Below are positions 1-11,393 of a stretch of DNA of 64,000 nucleotides, piece after piece. Made by a program: the position numbers and the translations under genes. The notes beneath the pieces are model-generated. The model saw nothing but the letters and a program-made list of their open reading frames with translations. It made no database searches and was not told where the DNA came from. This DNA comes from Lepas anatifera (Eukaryota > Arthropoda > Thecostraca > Lepadidae), in assembly GCA_034440635.1 (NCBI GenBank), contig JAOTON010002093.1:458031-522030 (forward strand), in the 5' to 3' direction. How positions within the stretch are numbered: position 1 is the first letter of the stretch; the number at the start of each line of letters is the position of its first letter.

Positions 1-573
1 GTCATTCAAGGTCATTGACCTTTAAGGTCACCATATGGTATACTACTTATTATTTACACTTTGACTAACACTGTAGCCACTGTTTGGCGGGAAATGAGGA
101 TTGACCTTTCCCAATGACCTTTGACCTTGACCTTTGACCTTGATCTTTGTATTAGGGTACCCTACCGATGACGTCATAGCATAATATATGTGACGGGGTA
201 ATGTATTTGGCCGGACGCACAGTGGTCAGTGACCTTGAAAGTGCAGATATGACCTTGACCTGTGACCTTGACCTTGACCTTGACTTTCATGTGAAATGAC
301 CTTGACATATAGTCCCGCTTATATGACGTTATGACGTCACCACTCGGTCTTCAGTGCAAGCTAACGGGTCCGACCGCGCGTTTACGGCGATCTCAAATGT
401 AGGTCTGACTTTGAAAGCCTATAAGTAAAAATTTTCGGCCGATTTTCAAAAAATCTTCACCAATCGACGCGCTGTTGAATTCTGTTAAATGTGGCCACGT
501 TTCGTTTTTCGGCTACAAGCGGTTCTCCGGCCACCTTGGAAAACAGGTGGGGGGCCTCCGAGCCCCCTGTTAA
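1..573. repeat. AGGTCA-rich TTAA-family repeat, cut by window edge
   Basis: This stretch is a near-identical copy of 46472-47035, which is the right half of a complete TTAA-flanked element. It contains TGACCTTTGACCT direct repeats at 115-127 and 128-140, and a GC-rich right end finishing at TTAA (570-573), where the terminal CCAGTGCGCG seen in the other copy is missing. Positions 22-25 are an uninterrupted TTAA that carries a 1.2-kb insertion in the paralogue. A further AGGTCA-bearing tract follows to about 750. No coding potential is seen. Confidence 0.8.
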
Positions 574-752
574 GGTCATTGACCTCAACTGTGCTGTCCG
601 ATGACATTACCCAGTATGACGTATGATATGCTATGCCTTCATATTTAAGGTTACTCATTGTCAAGGTCACGGGTCATGTTCAAAGATCTTTCATCAAGGT
701 CAGGCTCTCATTTCCTACCCAAAGGCTGCTATAGCGCCAGCTATATTGCACC

Positions 753-1188
753 TTAAAGGGACTGTGGCACCTTGGTGGAATCCCGGACTTGAGTGTGGTT
801 AGGGGTGTTTTTAGCCGAAAACCATGAAAATGCCCTTGATTTTTCGGAAAAATGTACAATAAGCTCAATATTTTGCTATATTAAGATGCTGTTCTATGGT
901 AAGAAATAAACCTTTGCCTGTGTATGACGTCATGATCTGGTAACTACTACCATATTCAATAGGCTTCAATAGGCTGACTTCTCACCGTGACGTCAGCATG
1001 TCGTCACGCCAACAACTGACAACTGTGGCCGGCTGCTTGGGTACATTTTAGGTAGGTTTTTAGCTTTTCTCCACGGAAATTTCGAGTTCCAAGACAAATG
1101 ATATAATGAGTACCGGGTTTTTCAGCATGCTTTACAACTTGGCTATCTCAGTTAAAATCACATTATAAAGGTGCCGCATTGCCTTTAA
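753..1188 (-). mobile_element. TTAA-flanked MITE, copy 1 of 3
   Basis: The stretch is bounded by TTAA (753-756 and 1185-1188) with terminal inverted repeats AGGGACTGTGGCACCTT and its imperfect complement AAGGTGCCGCATTGCCT. It is an inverted, diverged copy of 13859-14319 and 52366-52779. It has no transposase frame, so it is a non-autonomous element. The TTAA duplication suggests piggyBac-type integration, but the termini do not start with the usual CCC. Confidence 0.8.
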
Positions 1189-2282
1189 TTGAAATATCTC
1201 ATATTATTACGTCATAAGTTAGTGACCTTGAATGACATCGACCTCAGATTTTCAGGCAACATTGTGTGGGACCTTGCGTCTGTGATCTTAGTCGGCTTTC
1301 TGTGTATTCCATGATTTTTTGCATAATCACGGCATTTCCCAAAAGGTCTCTAGCGCGACCCAGATTTGACCTTTGCGACCTCATTTGACCTTGATAATAT
1401 TGAGCTAGGTCGATAAAATACGGCCCTAATGTAGATCCCGATCGCCCCTACACACCTACAAACGAGCTTATTCCAACCCTCTTGGTTTTTAGATCTGACA
1501 GGCACCTTAGCACCCCCCACACCCCCCCCCACTGCGCGTTGACGCCAGACCCCTTTCCACTGTGCGTGTTATGGGCGTTCAGGGCGCCTTCGGCTTCCGA
1601 CACAGTCACCCGGCATCCACAGAGGCGGGACTCCACGGTCCCAGGTTGGAGTGACCGCCCCCTTCGCCCTTCCTCTTTCTGGAACCGTTCTTACGTTTTG
1701 AAGAGCCTGGTCTCTTTTAGAATGTCCGAGATTGCGATGATTTTAGCTTCGAAAGACTTGGCAACGTATACCAATCGGTCCCTCCTTGTGGTTGTCGCCC
1801 ATTTCCTCGTGAATAATCCTGCACTGGCACAAATCGGATCTGCCATTGCAATAGGCAACATCAATCCATATGGAAGCAGCTTTTGGTAAACTTAGCCCCG
1901 GATTGATTGATCTTAATTTTATATTCTTCCACCTCGTCTCGTGCTCGATCCGACGTGGCCGTCTGCTCGAACTTTCGAAGCTCGCCAAATAGATGATGTA
2001 ACAAGTGTACCGATATTTTGTTGATGCGTGGTGCCCCCCTCCCCACCCTGTCAAAAAGCCACGGACGGCGACAGGGGTGAGTGCAGCCTGGTCGGCTGTA
2101 GGTGGCGGTGTCAGGACGCGGCGCGGGGACTGCAGCGGAGACCCGCCGGCCCTCTCGCGCGGTGCAGTCGTTCCCACGCCAATGGGTGACGTCCGGCTGT
2201 CCCCGCCGACGACGCCGCCGGCTGGGCTACGCTCCAGTTGGTGCCTGGGCTCCTGCGGCGGCGAACTGACCAGCGCGGTCGC
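1189..2282. other. unannotated flank
   Basis: I see no gene here. The first 200 bases still carry scattered TGACCT half-sites. The stretch becomes GC-rich after about 2030. The short frames present have no recognisable domain. Confidence 0.5.
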
Positions 2283-2638
2283 GGTGACGCCTGTCGCCCT
2301 GTGGTTAACCGGTGACGCCTGTCGCCCTATGGTTAACCGGTGACGCCTGTCGCCCTGGGGTTAACCGGTGACGCCTGTCGCCCTGGGGTTAACTGGTGAC
2401 GCCTGTCGCCCTGGGGTTAACCGGTGACGCCTGTCGCCCTGGGGTTAACCGGTGACGCCTGTCGCCCTGGGGTTAACTGGTGATGCCTGTCGCCCTGTGG
2501 TTAACCGGTGATGCCCGTCATGGTTAACTGGTGACGCCTGTCGCCCTGTGGTTACCTGGTGATGCCCCGTCATGGTTAACTGGTGACACCTGTCGCCCTG
2601 TGGTCACCTGGTGACGCCTGTCGCCCTGTGGTTAACGG
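2283..2638. repeat. 28-bp minisatellite, about 13 units
   Basis: Thirteen tandem copies of a unit built on GGTGACGCCTGTCGCCCTG followed by KGGTTAACC. Eleven are 28 bp; two are shortened to 23-24 bp by a shared internal deletion (ATGCCCGTCATGG form). Nearly every unit ends in the palindrome GTTAAC. The array lies at the edge of a CpG-rich tract. Confidence 0.9.
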
Positions 2639-2978
2639 TGTTGAGCCGGCATTATGCATGGGCAGCGCGCGTAATTGAGCGGCGCGCGTGCAGAAGTAGC
2701 AGGCGCGGCGGTCGCTCCAGAAACCTTGCCGAGCTCTCGTGGCTGGCGCCGGCCGCCGGGCGCCGCCACGGCAGTTTCTCTCGGCACGCGTCACGACGGC
2801 GTGCAGTGCTGTGGAGTGCTCCTGACAGTGGACTCTACGTTTCGGCGGGCGTTATTCTGTCGTCTGTGAATTTTTTTTTTTGCCAGCGCCTGTGGTGGTT
2901 TGAAGGTGCGGAGCGTCGTTGGTCTGTCACCGGCCAAAGTCGAAGTGAGGGCGCCCCGTGGTGCGGTCGGAAGTGAAC
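2639..2978 (+). promoter_or_regulatory. CpG-rich tract, possible promoter and first non-coding exon
   Basis: This is a dense CpG tract right after the minisatellite, ending in a strong donor-like sequence (AAC then GTGAGT at 2979). Since the coding start of the ANKRD50-like gene lies downstream of an acceptor at 10590, an upstream non-coding exon should exist. This is one candidate among several CpG-rich patches. The assignment is inference; no TATA box or initiator stands out. Confidence 0.25.
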
Positions 2979-5900
2979 GTGAGTTGCCAGAAGCGTGGGA
3001 GTGGACCGGCGGGAAGCGGCTGATTACGCGCGGGCCCCTGCCGGCGATCTCAGGCAGCGCCTGTCCGGCGGGTTTGTACCCAGCGTGGAGGTACCCTGTC
3101 ATTTCGTCAGCCAATGGTGTGCTTCTCAAACAGCCAGCTACAAAGAAGCATAGCCAGAACGGACCGTGTCCAGAGTGCGAATGCACGGTATGTATCTCAT
3201 TTTCACCAACAGAGCACCGGGAGGGATCTTACATTTATTCTAGTGTCGAGGAGTCACGGTAAAGCTAGTAGACCATTTTGTCAAAATTCTAAAAGCAACA
3301 ATTTTTGACAACATAGGTCTGGAAATCAGGAAATCACGTTTCGTTTCCACCTCAAATCGCTCAAAACAAAGATATCGCCTCTTGTCTTACTACGCTGGGT
3401 TGACGGGTCGTTTCAGAATCTGGCAGCTTGCGGCGACTTGTGGCATGCCAAGTTGCGTGGCCATGCCATTTGTTAGAATTTATCACGTGACATGTGCTTC
3501 CAGATGGACTGGAATTCTTGCATTGTTAAAAAGTAATAAGCCCCTTTACTTTGAATTTTAAAGCTTGTGGAAATTTGATACAAAGAGCTTTGGGTGAAAT
3601 GAAATGCATATGTCAATAGATGTTTCTCGACACGCTCTAAAAACTGTCATTTGAGTTCAATGCCCATGATAAAAGAGGGACACTCCCTTTAAAACGTCCC
3701 CAAAATGCACAAGACCTTATCCAGGGACTTGGTTTACTGGAAGAGTTACACTAAAAGTGATTACACTACACTTACGCCGCCTCTCTGCACAGGCCGGCTT
3801 GGCAATGCCCAAGCCCGCTGCAAGGCGAGGACTGCCGAGCTGACTCAAAAGACCGAGCCAAGCCCTTTACTGGAAGGGAGCTCCTGGAACCAACTAGCAA
3901 TCTGAATAGGAGGGAGTGGGCATCCCGGATACGTCTCCCAAAGCATCCCCAACAACGACCGAACTCGCCAAAATTTTCCTCAAAATACGAATGTCTTCAG
4001 GATTTTGACCGTTTGCGCCCCTTCCCACCCCGTAGGGTAGTGTCTGGAACCGCCCCTGCTGGAGGGAGCTGTCTTCAGTCCAATGTTCTCAGCAACTTTA
4101 GGTCAGCGCGTAATTTTTTGGTGTTTGAACATGTGCTGTATCTGTCGCAAGTCTGTAACTAGGTCACACATGAGTTTCGTGCGTGGCAATGTTCACAGGG
4201 CTCTCACATTTCTTGGCCTAAGTTTGCTTTTGTGTCAGGGTGACCAGTGCTCCTACCCACGGTCCCGGAGCCGAACAACTCTTGGTGGATTTGTTTGCTC
4301 GGAATGTTACATACCCTGAGGCGACTCGGACTCCGAATTTTTGGCGAAGAGGATTTGTACAGACGGGCTCGGCTCCGGCTCTCCCCCCTTCAATAGGATC
4401 GGCGCAGTGCGCCTGAGGGCAGGGTGACTGACGCAACGCGTGGGAGGCGGCGGTGTCCGACGGCCTGTTTCACCACGCCGCCCGACCTGCGGCAACGCTG
4501 CCCAGCGGGGCTGATCCCGTATTCGGGCCCGCCTCTCTGCCCAGTGCCCGGACTCCGACTGGTGACTCACTGGCCGTCTCCTTTTGCGGCGCTGGCTGCG
4601 GCGGCTCCACGGACAGCGCGCCGCGTAGGTGTTTCGGAGGTGCGGCCCGTGCCTCCGCTTATCCGGCCTCTCTCGTGGGTGGAGGTACGCTAAAGCTGTG
4701 GAAAGCGGGGCAGTGTGGAGCTGTCCCGCCCAGCTACCTGATTTGTGAACCAGGGGGACTTACTTCTCCTAAATTGCAGTCTCGACCGATTGTTTTAGCC
4801 CATGTTCCTGCTGAACGTGAGCTTAAACAAATATTTTCATATTCTTAGTAGGGAACCTCGATAACGTTCTATCGATAATGATAACATTACAAATCATCGC
4901 TAGCCTTTTTTGCACAGTGATTAAGTCTCACTATTGGCTCTGACCCCTCGGTCGCCACCAGGTCGGAATCCGTCCCCCATACGTAAAAAGCCGTTGTAAC
5001 GCTGTTGAGGCGGTGTTGAAATCCAGGACGAGTGGACTTAGTGAACCTCTCTGCACTGTAACAGCTGCAACTATCATGCTCCCGGGCCGGGCGAACCCGC
5101 AGTGAAGCGAAGGCAATGTGAGGGGGTCCACGGATGAGGGAAACAGTCTAATATTTTCGTAAGAAGTGACCGATGTTGTCGACGGACCGCTTCTAATTGG
5201 TCCTGCTGGCGGTCTGGAGTGGTCTGGGGCGCCTTCGGCTTGCACTTGGTAAAAGGGAGAGCTTCTTTTGTCGTGAGTTGTGAACTAAGACACAGGTTTT
5301 GTGGCGCGTGTCTATAAACCAATATTGACTTGGTTCCTTTCACCCAAAGCTCTTTATATTAAGTTTCCGCACACTTAAAAGTTCAACTTAAAGCGTACTA
5401 CGTCCGAATTTCAAACCATGTAGGAATCCCTTTCCATCTGGCAACGACTGTCATGTGATAAATGTTAACAAATTGATTGGATTTTGCCACGGTTCCTATA
5501 GATACGGTTCGGACATGACAGCCAGCTGACTGCCTGATTTGGCAGCACGTTGAGGATATGGCAGTATTTTGAAGGGTTTTGTTCAGATAACTCATTTTGT
5601 AGCATAAGGTAGAATGCAGCGTTTTGATTGGGTAATCGAAACGTTTGAAACGAATTCTGAAGGAATTAGCATGAAGTTCATTGTGGATTTTCCTTGTTAT
5701 AAAAGCGCTTTAGAGACTAAAAGCTGCACCCAGAAGATAGCCTGATCAATTTTACATACCAAAAATAAAAATATCCCTTAAGCACCACTTCATTTTCCCA
5801 CTGGCCCGTGCCCCAAACCCCTGCAAACCGTCCCATTGGAATTACATGTTAAATTTTGCTGCCAAAAACTGTTAGAACCGAAGTGGAACCTCAAAACCCC

Positions 5901-8900
5901 GATTCTGAGAAGTATCTCATGTCCCCCTGGGATTTTGCAGCGTTGCATGTCGCAAGCAGCCAGCTCGGTTCAGCTTCGTAATTACACGCGACGCTGAGGT
6001 TAAGCGAGCGTGGTAAAAAGGAGGCAATATTTTTTGTTTTGAGTGGTTGAAGGTGAAAACAAAAGGCTGCTTCCTGGATTAAATATATTTGGTCCATAAA
6101 TAGTCCTGTTTAGAATTTCGACAAAGTGGTCCGTCAGGTGGTACCCACGCAGTGTATGTGGAAATGCCTTATCTACTGTTATCTTTTTGGAAGTATTCTT
6201 GCATGCTTTGGTGATGGATGAGCTGTATGCAGAGGCGTGAATTGGGGGCCATGCACAGGCAAAAATAATGATTGGGGGTGTCCAAATTTTAAACGAGGTC
6301 AATAACCACCATAATAACATGTGATAACATGATGTGCCTAAGGCCTTCCCATAGGTCTGTTGAAGATCATAAAACCAATTTAAAATCATTATAATTAAAA
6401 CACGAAAATTTAAAGGATATTTTAACACTATATCAACGTTTGATTGGAGCTGCCCGGGCACCCCCAAAGGTGTAGAAATCCACAGCCCTGGCTGTATGGT
6501 GGGTTACTCGGCGTTTCTGAGACGTCTGGAACAGCCGCTGGATCGCCGGCCAACAACAGTGGCTTTATGTCACTGCGCAATGCGCACAGGCTCCGAGCCG
6601 GGAAAAGACAAGCCTACCTGTTGCAAAAGTATCGCTGAACACCTAGCGCGTGAAAGATATTTGGAAATTTCAGAGACACAAAGATGATGCAATAGACCAG
6701 AAGGGCTGAAGAATTTTCAATAATTGAACGTAACACCTACCAACGTGTCGAACCCCGTCGCTGCTGTTTAAAATCATTGGCGAGCCGTGGGAGCGTTGGT
6801 GTATGCCTTGACACCGTTGTATTTGATATTTATAACAACCTCGTCCGGGTGCGGCCAAGTCAAAAGCTGTCGTCCGCAATTTCACATGGAGTGTGAACAA
6901 GTAGGGATGCCATGCTCCGGTCGGGAATGAATATCAGATAAGGTGCAGCCTCGGAGTAGAACATTCCGCGGCAACATCATTAACAACGCGGTCTTTTGAA
7001 GTGAGGGTATCATGGCTGGCATTAGCCCAATGTAGACCATTTGGCCGGAGGGCTTTCGCGGTGGCGACGCCGTCGTTACCTCGATCCGATGGATTTACAA
7101 CGCTGCTGGTATGGTGCTTGTTTTGGCCCGGCGACCTGCAACCTCTACCTTGCAGATTCCTTCCCATTTGGGTGTTGTCGTCTGTGTCATAATTTATGGG
7201 CCCCTTTTGGAAATATGGATTGCACACTGAAGTTCTGCTCGGGTCTGTTGGTCAATATAGATGGTGGTAAACCAGTCATAGAGGTCTGGTCGGAAAGTAT
7301 CAGCCTACTCATTGCACGTTTGTGCTCTAACGTTTTGTAGATAGCGGTCATTTGAAGGACCCTGACAATATTTTTTTTGTATTGCGATTGTTTTTACAGT
7401 TGGCTCATACCTTCGCAAAATATTCCGTGCTATGAACAGTTCCGCATCGTATCAATTCATCCTCCGTCTCCATCCACGATTCCAACTGGAACGGATTTTT
7501 TTCGGCTGTGGGGAGCGGCTCTACTGCTGGGGATTGGCATGGTCGTCCGTTTTCCCTTTCATCACCAGTGATATCAGACACAGACAGCGCTCGCCGGGCC
7601 GGCCGCCTTTGCCGGCGGTCCAGGCCAGCCGCCCTGGTGGCCCCCCGATCGGCCCGTCGCCAATATTGAGCGTATCTGTGTGGCTGGCGGGCGGCCACGG
7701 TGGCTCCTGTTTCCGCCCCGCCCACGCGACGGCCGCCGTGTTGTGAGGCTGGGAAGATCTCACCTGGCTGTGCGTCGCGCCGCGCCCGCTGGAGACGGTG
7801 GGATACCGCGCCGATGAAAGCACACCGCCCGCCGTAACCCGCAGACGTGCGATATTGGAGGTCGGAGATTACTGGAGGCGCGGCATCAGATCGGCCCACC
7901 CGTCTTTGTCAGCTGAGTGTTTCGTTAACTGTTGATGTATGCCGTTGCCAAAATAGAGGCGGTGCATCCTGCCCGCCGCCGCCGCGTCGAGCTTGGCATG
8001 TGTGAAATGTTCCTCCGCTGTCGAGAACGCGGTGAGCCGCGGCCTCCACCAGCCCGTGACCCGGGCACGCCTCCAGGCCCAAATGGCACATTTGGGGGGC
8101 TCAAGTGGCACATTTGAAGAAGGAACCTCCCCATCCAGGCTAAAAGAGAACCCGGTTTTGGCGACCAAGCGTAGGTAATGAACATATTAAATTATATAGG
8201 CCGTAATTAAGTGCAGTACTGTATGTTAGAAGGGAGCTTTCACATCAGTCCTGTAAACATCGACGTATGACTTTCCCCGAGTATCTTTCTCTACCAAAGG
8301 TGTGCTAATGTTGATCTTTTCGGAGAAGCAGTGGCGATGGCGTGATATTTATGATCAGTGTGTGGCCAGCTGATGTGTCCATTAGATTAATGTCGTTTGG
8401 CAGCGGCGTCCGGCCGGACCGCCGACCGTGAGGGAGAATGTCACCTTTCATTAGCGTTTCGGCGGTGTTCAGTGTCGACTGCTCGCAGCGTCACGTAACG
8501 CAGCGCCGCCGCCCGGCCGTGACGGAGAATGGGCGTCTGCGTGTGAGCGTGCATCCCGGCCTGCGCGTCCCATTCCTGCGCCGCGCGGCGGGCGGATGGT
8601 CTGACAGCAGACACAGCCAGTGCGCTGCCGAGCCGACACCGCCAAATTCGCCACTCAACCTGGGCCTTGGCTTTGAACAGGACAGTGCAAAGGGCACCTC
8701 TTGAAAATAGTCTAGTGCTAGGCGGAGACGTTACCGCTGCTTGGGTTGGGATGTAGCTCACGTACCCCGGCACCCACCTGGAGATCCCCTTCGACATCCC
8801 GTGCGTGTCTCCCGATAACTCGGGTGTTGCCTCCTGGCGGCGTTTTCCGGTGCTGCGAGGCGAGCTGCGGCAGCCTCCTGCTCGGCATGCAGCTCCGCCC

Positions 8901-10590
8901 TCCAGGCTCCACGCGTTATTCGGCCCGAATTAGCCCGGCTGGCGTCTCTCCAGTGTGGCCCTGCCCCTGCGCCCTGTCTCCGGCCGGAAATCCAGTCTGG
9001 CGCCGGCTCGTCTCCTTCCCTTGTCCCGGGCTCTCTGGGCCAGCTCCGGCCAAGCCTCCCGGGCAGAAAACGCCACCCTCTGCCGGCACCGCCGCAAGCC
9101 GGCCGTTTGGAAAGCAAACACCGTTTCAGGATGGTCTCTCGGAATAAGCGGTTCGATGTGTTTCAGGAATGGGTCTGCTGATGTGGTTTTGATATGGCAA
9201 GACAGTTTGTGAGCTGTAGATGACTGGATGAGGCAAAGTTGTAACAGAAAATTCATACAAGGGACCGTAATACACGCATTTTTTATTGACGATCTATTGT
9301 CTTCATCTCGCCTCGACTTAACTGCACCATAACACAAAATATAAAACATGCAATACGGCGCTTGGAAAATCTCTCAAGGCCTAATGACTGATGACATCCG
9401 CCCACAACAATACAAAAGGTTAAAGGGTATACAATATACATGCGGTACCTTTCCCAGTCCTGATATCTGTCTTAACCGTAGCCATCCGCCCTCTCTCCCA
9501 CTGCTCTTAGCTCTTCATCCTGAGTTTGACATATCTCGCAGTTCGCTCAGAACCCTGTTGGTCAGTTTGAGTACGAACCTGTGCGTTATTAACCTGGTGC
9601 CCCGCCTTGTCTGCATGTACCGTTCGGTGTGGTGGGGCAGTGCTGCGGCGCCTTCCCTGTGCTCGGCGCCGGCTCTGTTTCATCTGGCTCTGGGCTGGGT
9701 GGGTGGTGGTGTGTCGGGGGCGCGCTGCCCGGCCGGTTTACATGCACCACGGCGGCGGCGCTGTTTGGATGGGCGCCGCGTGCCAGCCGGCGGCGCCCGG
9801 CTAATCCCCGCGGGCAGCTCCGGCCCTCCCCTGTGCAGTGGTAGCCCATTAATCTGAGAAGTGGCCTGGCAACGACGGAGAGAAACACGCTGCCTTACTA
9901 CTTTGTGGAGAGTTAGCCCTGAGTGTGATATTTTACCTTCCCAGGATTCTCAGCATCGGAACAAGAGAGCTTACCCTGAGCATGGGTGCCGGCAAAAACT
10001 CCGCGACGAAAACGTTGTTTTTGCATGCTACAAAAGGAAGGGTTTTGGCATTATCACATCGGATCAATATATTTTTCTCGGGAAGGAGATGTCCCTTGTG
10101 ACTTTACGGTTGAAGACATTTTTCTTAAGATTTTTTCAGCTTGGTAGCTGGGGACTAATTTTTCCCTCTGGCTTGAAATGTTGATAGTGTATTTTATGAC
10201 TCGTTCTTTCGTGCCTTTGTAGCCAGTTCGATCCCAAAATGCAACTGCTTTTTGCAAGTTTTTTTATTAAGTAAATTTAAACCTTGAGTAATTGCAACTG
10301 GACTCCTTTTAGTGAATGGCGGAGTGTTTTCCAAAAAATATAGGTACAGTTTTTCTTTGGAATGATCATTTTAAAGCATACGATCATCGTAATATCGCAA
10401 ATTTTAAAATGAAGGTTCGCACTAATATGCAGCTGTTTGTAAATAGCCTCTCATCCATCCTGTTTGATGTGTGAAATGCTAAAGGTTTATCTGAATTCAA
10501 AATGTGTAGTTGTGCATTTGTGAATGTAATCACGTGCTCTCTACAATCCATGCTCAATAGTGTGATACCCATTGTCTTCACCGTTTGCAG
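2979..10590. other. gene-poor stretch with CpG-rich patches
   Basis: No coding region is recognised. CpG-rich patches lie at about 4330-4700, 7550-8100, 8400-9110 and 9600-9850, with AT-richer sequence between. Frames of up to 169 codons occur in these patches but overlap on both strands and show no domain, so they look like stop-poor GC sequence. The stretch may be a first intron or plain upstream DNA. Confidence 0.45.
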
Positions 10591-10784
10591 GTGAGATCAG
10601 CGTTTGACAATCGTCCGGTAAAAGCCATCGGGCGTGATTTGAGACGTCACGGCTGGATGACAGTGTACCGATAACCGCTTCGGACTGGGTTGCAGGCGCG
10701 GCTGCAGTACTGGAAGTGATGGGCGCTGAGACGCCACACTCGCTACGCTGACGTTGGGAGCCGCCCGCGACGGCGGCCGGCGCC
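10571..10784 (+). other. ANKRD50: 3' splice site and 5' untranslated part of coding exon 1
   Basis: A pyrimidine-rich tract ending TTTGCAG (10590) looks like a 3' splice site, so the first coding exon probably begins at 10591. An in-frame TGA at 10749-10751 shows that translation of the next frame cannot start earlier in this exon. This supports the ATG at 10785 and implies at least one upstream non-coding exon. Confidence 0.5.
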
Positions 10785-11393
10785 ATGTCGCCCCCGCCGC
10801 CGCCCGCCTCCGAGCAGGTGCCGCCCTTCTTCTGTCGCCAGTGGGTGTTTACTAAGCTGCAGCAGTGCCTGCAGCACAAGGCGTCGGCCTGCGGCGGCGC
10901 TCTGCTGGTGGGCGGGGTGGGCACCGGTAAGACGGCGGTGTGTCGGGAGCTGGTGTGTCCGTCGACCTCCTCCGGCCGCCAGCTGATGCTGCACCACCGC
11001 CTCCTGGCACACCACTTCTGCCGCGCCGAGCTGGCCGCCTCGCTGAGACCAGCCGCTTTCATCCTGGGCCTGGTGGAGCAGCTGTCTTGTTCGCCGCTGG
11101 TGTCCGGCTACGCGGAGAAGCTGCGCGACCCGGACATCGCGGCGGTGCTGACGCCGGCTTTCTGTAGCCGCCGGCCGGAGGAGGCGCTGCGGCGGGCGGT
11201 GTTGTTCCCGCTGCTGGAGCTGGACGGGCCGCCAGCGCCGCTGCTGCTGCTGGTGGACGCCGCTGACGCCGCCGATGGAGTGGCGCAGCTGCTGGCTGCC
11301 CATCACCACATGCTGCCCCGCTGGCTGCTGCTGGTGGTGACCTGCCGCCGCGCCAGCAGGCACGTCACCCGGCTCTTCAGCGGCTTCCGCAAG
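10785..11393 (+). CDS. ANKRD50: ANKRD50-like exon 1: P-loop NTPase N-terminal part
   Basis: It encodes residues 1-203. The ATG has G at -3 and an in-frame stop 12 codons upstream. The [15 protein letters not shown] segment precedes the Walker A motif GGVGTGKT, followed by an AHHFCRAE segment, YAEKLRDP, and the Walker-B-like LLLLVDAAD. It ends LFSGFRK at a phase-0 donor (AAG then GTGAGC, 11394). All of these line up with the NTPase of ANKRD50. The second Walker B acid is replaced by a small-residue run (DAADAAD), so ATP hydrolysis cannot be assumed. Confidence 0.92.

Noticed and set aside
4424..4848. Overlapping frames of 89 and 131 codons in a CpG-rich patch
   Set aside because: No domain, no start context, and equal openness on the other strand; GC-rich non-coding DNA explains it.
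7405..8185. Several frames of 86 to 164 codons on both strands
   Set aside because: GC-rich patch with overlapping frames and no recognisable protein.
9348..9857. 169-codon plus-strand frame
   Set aside because: Mixed AT-rich and GC-rich halves, no domain, not bounded by convincing splice sites.
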